In this document: positions 36,197-45,676 of the stretch, in pieces
Numbering within the stretch: position 1 is the first letter of the stretch
How the letters are laid out: each line of letters starts with the position of its first letter
From: Polyporus tsugae
Taxonomy: Eukaryota; Basidiomycota; Agaricomycetes; Polyporales; Polyporaceae
Reading direction: 5' to 3'
Length of the DNA stretch: 64,000 nucleotides
NCBI GenBank assembly: GCA_024305745.1
Contig: JAHRBS010000001.1
Span: 2,728,001 to 2,792,000 of the forward strand
Made by a program: the position numbers and the translations under genes
Notes under the pieces: generated by a model
Told to the model about the DNA's origin: nothing
What the model saw: only the letters and a program-made list of their open reading frames with translations
Database searches by the model: none

Positions 36197-37204
36197 ATGC
36201 GCTCGCATCACTTCCGCGTACCGAAGTATGACTTGCCTCTCCGATTGCGACCAGTAAGTCGTTCTTCGCATCCTGCTCAAGCCAGACATTGACCCCAGGA
36301 CAGTGGTTCCTGGTCTTCACCTGTCTCATCCTTCTCTCCCTGGCATTCCTTGGCTTCACCAACTTCTCACACTCCCTACCTCTCAACGACAAACTATTGC
36401 ATTTTCTTTGTATGGGCCTTGCAACCGGGGTTTTCTACTTCATCTTCGACGTCGAAGAGTAAGTCGCTAGACTGTCCTTAGGCCCCCGCTCCTCCAACTT
36501 TCCCTCGGGACGTATCCAGGGATGCAAGACGTGTCTGGTTCTGGCGCAGCGCGCCACTCATATTCACGGGCGTGGTATGCTTCTTCCTTGGAGGCATAGT
36601 CAGTGAGTTTGTGCAGTCCATGCTACCAGTACGTCATTTTGTTTCCATCCCCGTGCGTAACGAATGTTAAACGCAAATATAGTACAAAGAATTCCAGGTC
36701 GGAGACGTTGCGGTCAGTTGTCGGCCGACATAAAACCGGTCGTCCCTTGTTTGCTCACAATTCACTCTCAGGCGAACCTGCTTGGTTCGACACTCGGGTT
36801 GTATATTGCCTACCACCTCGAGCGGTATTACAGACACAGGCGTGAAGTGCGTTCCCGCTCAGTCATTCCCTTGCCCTCTCCACTCGCTTATGCTGTCGCC
36901 CTTCTAGATACATCGCCTGTATCGCCCGCTCGACACCCAATCCATCCCCTCAGATGACGAGGAAGACGACGACACTGGCGGAACGCAGCTCCTGCCCCTC
37001 TACCACACTCCCATGGCCTCCCCCGCCAAACCAACGACTCCGAACCGCCCTTCCATCCCAAAAGCAACCAGACTGTCGGACGTGTGGGACGAGCGCGAGG
37101 AGCTGTTTGACATTGGGGAGGAGAGCGATGAGGAGGACGATGGGGCGCCGAACGGTCGAGCAGGGCCGCCGCCACCACCAAAGATCGTGGTCACCGAAGA
37201 GTGA
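36197..37204 (+). CDS. VanZ-like multi-pass membrane protein
   Basis: Five short exons joined in frame. The first exon reads MRSHHFRVPKYDLPLRLRP before a GTAAGT donor; an in-frame ATG at 36104 would add 31 residues. Then WFLVFTCLILLSLAFLGF (membrane segment), LNDKLLHFLCMGLATGVFYF, PLIFTGVVCFFLGGIVSEFV, the VanZ-type motif SEFVQSMLPYKEFQVGDVAA and NLLGSTLGLYIAYHLERYY. The C-terminal 85 residues are hydrophilic, acidic (SDDEEDDDTGG, EESDEEDDGA) and proline-rich, hence probably cytoplasmic. The fold is shared with the bacterial teicoplanin-resistance protein VanZ; the function of fungal members is unknown. Divergent from the RraA-like gene with about 415 bp between starts. Confidence 0.8.
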
Positions 37205-37411
37205 GATTGTACAGTAGCTCATGGTAGAGCTTGTTGTGGTGCGGACGCGGACGCGTTTAATATGTACCGGTACTTTCTGGACGGACTATACACTACGTAG
37301 TTTTCCGTTTGTGTGCGAAGTCGGACAAGGGTGGACTCGGAAGGCGGAGCCAGTGCACGCGACGATCGCGCGCCAACGGGGTGCGTCTCGGTATGATCGT
37401 GACTCTCATCC

Positions 37412-39680
37412 ATGCCGACATGTCTGGCCTCGTCCTCTGGCCTTCTTCGCTCTTCAGCTCAACATCATAGCTCGTCTACGCTCCGTGTAACGCGATGTGC
37501 TGCACGAATTGCGCGTCGGTGCGGTGCTCGATGTGCTTCCACCGCCTCTTCGCGAACACAAGAGAACCCGCGTACCAACGTATTGACTACGCTACACAAA
37601 ACGACGACGCTCCTTCCTCGCATCCTGCCTAGTGCAAAGTCTAGTCTGGATGATGTGTCCTTTCGGGAGTCGCTGCAGTTCTGGGAGGAGGTGCTGGGGA
37701 AGGTGTATGATGACCTGACGCTTGCGCCGGAGAAGAGGGAGAAGGACAGGGTGAGGGTCGTTGGTACGTCTTTTCATTAACAACTATTCCTCAAGCCGGA
37801 CGGGAGGGCTATAATGGCGAATGCTCAAGTTCGCATGTAGTCTACGGTGTGGACCGCATGGCCGGCGCGAACGAGCTGGTTACAGCCCTCCTAGAAGACC
37901 CGTTCGTGTCAGGCGAGCAGCGCAAAGCTCTCCGCTTGCGCTGGAACGCTCAGCCTGAGGGCAGCCGTGTAGTCAAAATCCAGTACGTTCTCATGTTTGT
38001 AGCCGTACTATACCCGGTACTCATCCGACGACGCTAGATATGGTACCTCCCCATCCCAGGACGAAGATGTAGTACATGTCCAGTCCTCATGGCTCCAGCG
38101 TTTCGGCGTACCAATAGAGGTTGCCGAAGTCAATGCCTCCAGCTCCTCCATCCCTCCCGACGCCGAGGGTACCACAGCGCTCTTCACTGCGGACGTGCCT
38201 ATCGTCGTCTGCAACCCCGTCTCAACACCCCTACCGTCGATCCTCCCCGTTTCTTCCACCCCATCTCTACCTCTCTCTCGCGAGAACACTATCCTCACAG
38301 TCATCTCTCCGACCCCCTCCCAAGCAGGCACAGCGACGGGCAGCTCCCAAGCGACTGTGCTCGACTCCCAGGAGAGCCTGCGTGTCTTGTTCGTGGACCC
38401 CGCACGAGCGCTCCAAGGGTTGGAGGTGCTCGCGAACGGATCGGCGTCCTCTCTATCCGTGCAGCGATACCAGGACGACGCTTCAGGCTCCAACGTCGCT
38501 AGCGTCAGCCACGCCGTGAAGGACATTCTGTCCAGCGTTCCCGGCGGCTCAGTCGCCGCCGTCCATGCGCAAACCGGGCGCGCACTCATCAAAGATGCGC
38601 TAGCCACCGCACACGGAGTTCTCCGCAAAGCCAATTCGGAGGCGGATGCAGTCTTGACGGCGGCGAGTTCGCTTCGGAGCAGGATGGAGGAGGCAAAGGC
38701 GAAGGCGCACCTGGAGGTGTTCGGCGCGGGGGGAAAGGACGGAGACGAGATCGCGAAGGCAGTCGCGCAGGCGAAGCAGAGCGTGCAACCCACGATGGAT
38801 GCGCTGCAGTGGTACAAGCTGTTCTGGCGGGTCGACGACGTCCGAGAGGTCGTGACCGCGGCCGTCGACCGGGCGTGGTGCAGAGATCTCGAGCGAAAGG
38901 TGTGCTGCACAAGTCCGATGACTCACCGGGCCGTTCACTGATCCCTAATGCGCGCGTGCGGCAGCTTGTATTCCACGCCGGCCGTCTCGCGTCGCTGCAG
39001 GCGTCCTTCACGGACTCCGCAAACGCCCTGGCGCGCTCCTTCCCTCCCAGCTCGCCCTACCATTCCACGGTCCTACTCAACGCGCTCGCCCGCATCGCCT
39101 CGTCCCCTTCCTACGTCCTCACCCCGTCCGCTCTGACCTCACCTCTTCACGCTCGTCAAGCCCAGCTCGGCTTCCCGACAGAGCGCCTACACGCATCCGC
39201 TCAGCGCGCCGTTCTCGGCATGAGCGGGAGCGTGCTCGGCGGCCTCGGCGTCGCGTGGGCGGGGTGGGCGACGGAGCTGCAGCTGCTCGGGGGCATGATC
39301 GACGTTGGGATGGGCACGGAGACGGCGGTCGGCGTCGGGATGTTCGGCGCGGCAGTCGGCGTGCGATGGGCGGTCGGGCGGTGGGAGAGGGCGAAGAGGC
39401 GGTGGTGGAAGGACTGGGACCGGGTCGGGGAGGGTCTCGATAGGGACTTGAAGGTGGGTGATTGGCGTGCGCGATGTCACGAACGGGCTCGTGCTGATGA
39501 TTGGACGTGCAGGTCGCCTTGACAGAGACGATGGACGCGCGTGTCGTCGCGGTGTCGGAGGCTGCGTGTTCTGGTTTGGAAGATATCGTGGCTCAGAGGA
39601 AGTTGCGGATCGAGGAGTTGAAGGACGAGGTCAAGGGCCTTCGGACCGAGATGGGTGGACAGTCATTTAGTGGACAGTGA
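37412..39680 (+). CDS. Mitochondrial protein resembling fungal Mmc1
   Basis: The start at 37412 gives an Arg/Ser/Ala-rich, acid-free leader (MPTCLASSSGLLRSS..) ending near CASTAS, a good mitochondrial presequence. Later exons read FWEEVLGKVYDDLTLAPEK, VYGVDRMAGANELVTALLED, FGVPIEVAEVNA, VPIVVCNPVSTPLP, LRVLFVDPARALQGLEVLAN and VTAAVDRAWCRDLERK. After an intron comes LIPNARVRQLVFHAGRLASL, followed by two hydrophobic segments around 39205-39380 (VLGGLGVAWAGWATELQLL and GVGMFGAAVGVRWAVG) and a basic WERAKRRWWKDWDRV. The final coiled coil is RKLRIEELKDEVKGLRTEMG. Architecture and wording match my memory of Mmc1, a fungal inner-membrane protein related to dynamins. That name is an inference; the mitochondrial membrane-protein nature is better supported. 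Confidence 0.65.
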
Positions 39681-40343
39681 GCTGGTGCAATACTATCGCT
39701 TGATACCAAGTTCGTTCGACGAGGGAAACAAACGAGTCCGAAGTGGCTATGCATCGATCGGTCATCCCTTGAGAGCATCAAGAAGAGTTCAAGAAAATCG
39801 GTGACTCGCCCGTCGATGCCGTACAAGATGGGCTGCGCTAACTTCAACACCTCATCTCGTGTTTTGTTCAACAAGAGGTCGTTCGACACGTAGTGTGCTG
39901 GGCCGTCCGAGTCGCGATGTCTATGATCAATACGTACAGGGTCATTCAGCTATTCGTTATTACTCTAAACAGCGATGCCAATTCGTCGCTATGTATACGT
40001 TTGGTCAACACCAGAGCATGGGCCAAGAGAAGTAGATGAGTATATACAAGCCAACCCCGGTTTTAGACGAGTCAGTCGACTAACTATGTTGGGCAAGAAG
40101 TGTAGTACCAAGATAATCGTACAACGAGCATTCAACAGATGCATGGTAAGACAAGCGTGTACTAGCCTGCGAACTTCAAAAGGCAGACGAGGCGATGCTG
40201 GGCGACGGATCGCAGGACTATCGCGCAATTGCTGGTGTGCTAGCAGAGAGGGATCATAAATCCCCGTAGTCATCTATATCACTGTGACCTGCATATATGA
40301 TTGGCTAAGTGGTCAGCTTCCCTCTAGCATTGGTAGAAGCGTC
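39681..40343. other. Intergenic region
   Basis: About 660 bp between two convergent genes; nothing recognised. Confidence 0.4.
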
Positions 40344-41290
40344 CTAAAACTCACCTGTGCTGAATGTCACCGTCAGTGCATTGATTCGAAACAATGCGGG
40401 AAAGCGCTTTCGGAGCTCCCCGGTCCAAAACGAATTGAATCTATGAGGAGTGCCCTTCACAATCCACATCATTTGCGGCTCTGGGAACATGAGCAGGGCC
40501 CCTTCAAACTCTTGGCATAGCTTTGGACCTGTACGGCCAGAAAGCTCTTGGATGATACGCCCAGCGTACACCTTAACCATGACTACTTCCAGAGTTGGGC
40601 GATGGAAGTCCGTCAGGAGGGCAATAGTGTTGGTGATATCTGCAAGGTTGAAGCACAACTCCAGCACCAGGGACCGCAGCCGAGACCAATTGCCGAATGA
40701 TGGGGTGAACCTGTTTGACCTGTGTACTGTAACAATTTACACGGCATCAGATCTTTAGACGCAATGAAACGCTTCTGCAGCTCGGAAGTATCAGTGAGCG
40801 ACTTACCTCCCAGAGTGAGGCTTTCCACTGTGGATTGAGCCAACCCTAAGCCCAAGAGCAGCGCAGCTACAGATCCCTCATCTTCCTCGTCAGACCATAG
40901 TACGGAATTTTTTCGTTCAAAGCTGTGGAGTGAGGGGTTGAAATTGATCTGGGAGTAAGGGACTCGTGTGTTAGCCATGAGAATAGCATGGCCAACGAGC
41001 GGGGGGACTCACAGTGAGTGCCCTCAGCCGGAGTCGCTTGATCACATCTAGGTGTGCTTGACGTATACCTTCCGCTCTGATGACGACATCGGTGCAAACG
41101 AGGCGTATGACCCTTGTGAACGCCAAAAGTACTCGGGCAAATTCTAAGGACGTCGCGAAGGAAAGTTGGTTGAGGCGTAGAGTTTGAATGTGCGTGCTCA
41201 ATTGCCGGCAACATAAGATAAGTAGGATCATATCAGGATGTACAGTAAGTAAGTTAGCAGAGTCTAGACCAAGATTATTTAAGTACGGTG
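40344..41290 (-). pseudogene. LRR-type (F-box family-like) protein, N-terminally truncated
   Basis: Three exons join in frame on the minus strand. The first has LSTHIQTLRLNQLSFATSLE and VIRLVCTDVVIRAEGI (about 41200-41090), the second INFNPSLHSFERKNSVLWSD and LGLAQSTVESLTLGG, and the third WSRLRSLVLELCFNLADITN to LTVTFSTGEF, ending at 40344. The alternating Leu pattern and topic fit the very numerous basidiomycete F-box/LRR proteins. The expected F-box N-terminus is missing: coding similarity stops about 50 bp short of the tRNA gene at 41343. It may be a shortened gene or a relic. Confidence 0.55.
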
Positions 41291-41342
41291 TCACTGTCAG
41301 TGACACTGTGAAAGAACAAAACAACACAGCTAGAATGGGTAT

Positions 41343-41412
41343 ACACTGAGCGGGAGTCGAACCCACGCCGCTTGCTTGGAAGGCAAGCATGATACCGTTT
41401 CACCATCAGTGT
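41343..41412 (-). tRNA. tRNA-Gly (anticodon UCC)
   Basis: The reverse strand folds as a tRNA. A seven-base acceptor stem ACACTGA pairs with TCAGTGT. The D-arm region is TGGTGAAACGGTATCAT. The anticodon stem-loop CTTGC-CTTCCAA-GCAAG has anticodon TCC, and the T-arm is GTGGG-TTCGACT-CCCGC. No intron. 70 nt without CCA, slightly short. Confidence 0.93.
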
Positions 41413-41515
41413 GACAAACCTATGAGAGCTCCTTGAATATCTGATCAGACTGGCCTCTCCATCGGACTGAACGTACACGTATTTTCGGCCGTCTGGGGCA
41501 CCTAAAGGACATGAA

Positions 41516-42991
41516 CTACTCCAATACAGCGTATTTCTTCAAGTGTTCTGGGATAGCATCCTCAAGCCCCTTAGCCTTCAGCCATGTTCTCGAGAACAAT
41601 CGACTCTGGTACCGATAGGCACCATCGCAAAGGATCGTCGCAATGGTTTTACCTGGCGGGAAGCAACTTGGTCAGGCCAATCTCAACTCAATAAACCATA
41701 CCGAGCGCAGCAAACGTACCAGGCCCCAACTTCTGCGCCAGCTCCACCGCCGCGACCACATTCAGCGCGGAACTCGCGCCGAGGTACAGGCCCTCGGTGT
41801 CCAAAAGGTCGTACAGCATCGCGATGCTCTTCTCGTCCGGTATGTGCAACGCGCCGTCCAGCTCCTTCACGAACGTGCCCAGGTTGTTCGTGATGCGCCC
41901 CTGGCCGATACCTGCCGCCCCCATGCATCAGCCTACAGAGTCCCATTCGCGACTGCAAGCAAAACAGCTCACCCTCGGTGATCGACCCGCCCGCCCGCTC
42001 CTTGAGCTTCCCCCCGCTGGTTACGTAGCTGTGCAGCACGCTGCCTGGGGGGTCCGCGAGCCACACCTGCGTCCGCCCGTCGCTCTTCTCCTTGAGCGCG
42101 CGCCCGACGCCCGCGAGCGTGCCCCCCGTGCCGGTCGCGCAGACGAACGCGTCGACGGCGCCGCCCGTCTGCGCCCAGATCTCGGGGCCGGTCGTGCGGT
42201 GGTGCGCGGCAGCGTTGGCGGTGTTGTCGAACTGGTCCGTCCAGATCGCGTTGGGGAGGCTTTTGGCGAAGTCGCGCGCCTGGTGGTTGTAGTTCTTCGG
42301 GTCCTCGTACGCTACCGCGGGCACAGGGTACACTTCCGCGCCCAGCATGCGTAGGAGGTCGATCTTTTCTTGACTCTGTTTGGAGCACAGAGGACGAAGG
42401 GAGGGACGGCAAACGCGGCGGCGCAGATGAGCTCAAGGATCATGGGGGCTGGCTATGCATATATGCTTGTGAGACGCACCTGCGAGTTTGGCATGAAGAT
42501 AACACAGCGGTATCCCCTTGCTCTGCATACATGCGCGAGACCGATGCCAGTGTTTCCAGCGGTCCCCTCTACGACCGTCCCTCCGGGCTTCAATCTAGCA
42601 GCGTTCTTCGTCACACACCCGACACCGGCAACGAAAGAAAATCAGAAAATCACTCACAAACCCCGCTCCTCCGCATCCTGAACGACCCCCAGTGCAGCCC
42701 GGTCCTTCACGCTCCCTCCGGGGTTCTGCAGCTCGCTCTTCGCGACGATGTTGCACCCCGTCTGCCGTGAGAGCTTCTCCAGCCGAATCTGTGCGTCGCC
42801 CCCGAACGGTCTTCAGAACACGTGCCGACGCCTGACATCGACGTCAAGCGGTGAGGGCAAGGAGAGGTACTGACCAGAGGCGTGTTCCCGACGGCACCAA
42901 CGAAGCCGTCAACCGAGCGTGATGTGAAAGCGCGCGCAAGCGGCTTGGCGCGTGTCCTGAACCCGGGCCTGAGCGCAGCAGAAACGGACAT
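41516..42991 (-). CDS. Cysteine synthase (O-acetylserine sulfhydrylase), mitochondrial type
   Basis: PLP enzyme making cysteine from O-acetylserine and sulfide. The start at 42989-42991 gives [20 protein letters not shown], a basic presequence, then [14 protein letters not shown]. The PLP-lysine motif is in [20 protein letters not shown] (about 42715). Next come [17 protein letters not shown] (42350), [40 protein letters not shown] (phosphate-binding loop, about 42130), [13 protein letters not shown] and [20 protein letters not shown]. The last exons are [18 protein letters not shown] and [19 protein letters not shown] to HLKKYAVLE, ending at 41516. All joints inspected keep frame. Its product is a substrate of the GCS1 enzyme coded 23 kb to the left. 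Confidence 0.93.
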
Positions 42992-43746
42992 GGTGGGTCG
43001 TTGTGGTCGTAGTTGGGGGGAGGGGCGTGCTCTCGGTGCTGGCTGAGATATACGCCGCGTTCTCGCTGCAATTCGGAATTCAGGCAGCGCGATGTGTGAG
43101 GAAGCCTGTTCGCGCCAGGTCGCGGCGAAGGCGTGATCATGAGCACCGTGTCTTCGCCGGCAAACCGGAGGCAGCACTTATGTAAAATGGACTTTCTCCC
43201 CGTCCTCTGCGGTGGAATTGATTGACAATCCGGTGGGACGAGTGGTTGCTAATCCAGGAGATACAGTTCGAATAGACTCGGGCATGAGCGGGATGTCCGT
43301 TGTTATATAACTTGTATTCAAATGCAGAAAATATTAGAGCAGTACTTGTGATGAGTTCGAGACCGTATGCAAGCCTAGACAGGACGGAGAGGACGCATGA
43401 GAACCGCAAAGCGAAGCAGGCAGCAGCCTATCCATTAAAAGCGCGAATACAATGGTGTATCTTCGAGGCAAACAGGGTAACACACATGGACAGGAAGAAG
43501 GAAGTGGAAAAAAGGAGCTCGATAGGTAGTCGTAGCGGTAGCTAGCCCGTCAGCGCGTGGCGGTATGAGGATAGGTGGAAACAGCGGTTGAAAGCGTGTG
43601 GACCATTGTCCGTCGTGCGTGCGTGCGTCATGCGGGCCGTTACATAGTCAAGATCACCTGGGACATGTGTGGGGTATAGAGCAGAAGATGAGAGAGAGAA
43701 AACAGCCGATCTCCCGAAGAAGCGAATCAACACACTAGCAGCGTAT
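42992..43746. other. Intergenic region between cysteine synthase and Arf6
   Basis: About 750 bp holding the presumed cysteine synthase promoter and the Arf6 3' flank; no gene seen. Confidence 0.4.
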
Positions 43747-44673
43747 TCACTGCTGGCGCTTCTTCACATTCTGCGAGAGCCATTGAAGGCCCTCGAAGAG
43801 ACCTTCACCCGTGGTTGCGCAACTAATCAAACCTTGAGATTGGAGACACAACCTCCGAGTGAAATGAGGTGCTTACCTTGGGTGAACATACCATGACCTA
43901 TCGCGCATCCGGTGGAGACCCAACTTCTCCGTGACTTCTGCTGGTGACATGGCTGCGTGCAGGCTCTTAAGCAACACTGACGCGGAAGACAATGACAATT
44001 CGACGCACCACCAGGCAAATCCTGCTTGTTCGCAAAGACGAGCAAAAGACACTCCTTCATTTCCCTATCGCTCAATATACGATGGAGCTCCTGCTTCGCC
44101 TCGTCTACACGTTCCCGGTCCTGGCTGTCGACGACGAAGACAAGGCCCTGGGTGCCGGTGTAGTAATGCCTCCACAGTGGCCGGATCTTGTCCTGCCCTC
44201 CGACGTCCCAGACGTTGAACTTGACATTCTTGTACGTCACGGTCTCCACGTTAAAGCCCACTGCACACCGACACGCAAACACGCGTCCCATCAACACCCT
44301 CGCGCCACCACGTTCGCCAGCGCACAAAGCGAGGAGACGTACCTGTTGGGATGGTGGTGACCGACTGGTTCAACTTAAGTTTGTACAGGATGGCTTGATA
44401 CGCGCGGGGTCAGGTCCATATCACTCTTCTGCGGACAAAGCATGCGGGAGACTCACTCGTCTTTCCAGCGGCGTCCAGACCAAGCATCAGCAGCCTCATC
44501 TCCTTGTTTCCGAAAATCTTGCCTGCGAGGACGGATAGCGTGGGTCAGTCGTCCATGTCACCCATGTTCGGCTGAGGACTGGACTCGTCGCGTGCGGCCA
44601 GCGAGCGTCGAACCCATGGAAAGATGGGGGAAGAAAACGACGCACCCAAGGCCTTTGAGAGATTGGCACCCAT
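43747..44673 (-). CDS. ARF6: Small GTPase ARF6-type
   Basis: Membrane-trafficking and actin-linked GTPase of the plasma membrane and endosomes. The first exon is only 28 nt (44646-44673) and codes MGANLSKALG, with Gly2 for N-myristoylation. A 123-bp intron joins it to KIFGNKEMRLLMLGLDAAGK (P-loop GLDAAGKT), then TTILYKLKLNQSVTTIPT. Switch and base motifs follow: FNVETVTYKNVKFNVWDVGG (WDVGGQ), RPLWRHYYTGTQGLVFVVDS, NKQD, and the C-terminal SCATTGEGLFEGLQWLSQNV ending KKRQQ. HYYTGTQG, EAKQELHRIL and VKF are closer to Arf6 than to Arf1. About 185 residues, family size. Confidence 0.94.
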
Positions 44674-45676
44674 TGTTGGCGATGGAGTGGAGAAGGTAAC
44701 GAACGACGGGAGGTGGGAGAGAGACGAAGAACGGAAAGGAATCAACCAGTTGGCGCGCCGCCTACAACGAGCACAAACCGCAAAGGCGCTGACCGGCGTA
44801 CCCCCGACCCCAGAACTTCCGAATACAGACACCGCCGACGCTAAACTCCGCTACGAAACCCGACGCCCAGTCACGACTCGTCATGTCACCGACGTCGACA
44901 GCAGCCTCGAACATGAGAGCAATTATCTCGACTCGATCGACCCAGCCGGAGGGTACCGATAACCTCAAACGACTTGTCGACCACATATACTGACTTATAT
45001 AACACGTACATCCAACAACGTACAGTTCCACTCTAGCTCCAGTGCAAGCGGTTTTGCAGTATTGTTTGACGGGCTTCTGGGCCTTCCCATCCCAGTGAAC
45101 TAATCATTCTGGGAGTTCAAAGGAACCATTCTATGAGGCACCCGACTATTGCATGCGTGTTTCTGGGGAAACTAAGAAGAAGAAAAGAAGACGATGCCTC
45201 GATGTCCTGAAACAATGCGACGAGTACGTATTGAGAGGGGGAGGGCAGCATCTGTTTCCCGTTAACGTTGCAAACCGGTTATAAGACCCTGTCAATGGTC
45301 GTGGATGCCGCACACGGGTTCCGGCAACGCACACTATTTACATAGTGTAGGGATGTGAAAATATTATCTGGAAGTAAGCGGGAGTAAGTCTAGCATGAAG
45401 TCTAGCATATTTACAGTGTCGGGCACTACCCATAACCAACCCACTGCCAGCGAGGGGCACTTTGTGCTCGACCGGATGGGTTACACCATAAGAAAGTCTA
45501 GCATATTTACGGAACACTCCAGGCGCAATGGTATACATGTACAAATAAACATCCTTAACCACACTCCATGTCCCAAGGAAAACCAAGAGCTTGGGGAGCC
45601 GCCACCAGCCTACGCATAGGGAGTTGCAGAGACTTCGTCGAAAACTCGAAGACGCAGGTCCCTGTCAGGTCATAGA
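44674..45676. other. Intergenic region with a 17-bp direct repeat
   Basis: No gene seen in about 1 kb. AAGTCTAGCATATTTAC occurs at 45398-45414 and again at 45494-45510, with a partial copy (TAAGTCTAGCAT) at about 45385. Confidence 0.5.

Noticed and set aside
41343..41390. Coding extension of the LRR gene through the tRNA region
   Set aside because: The sequence folds as a complete tRNA-Gly and the translated peptide has no LRR pattern.
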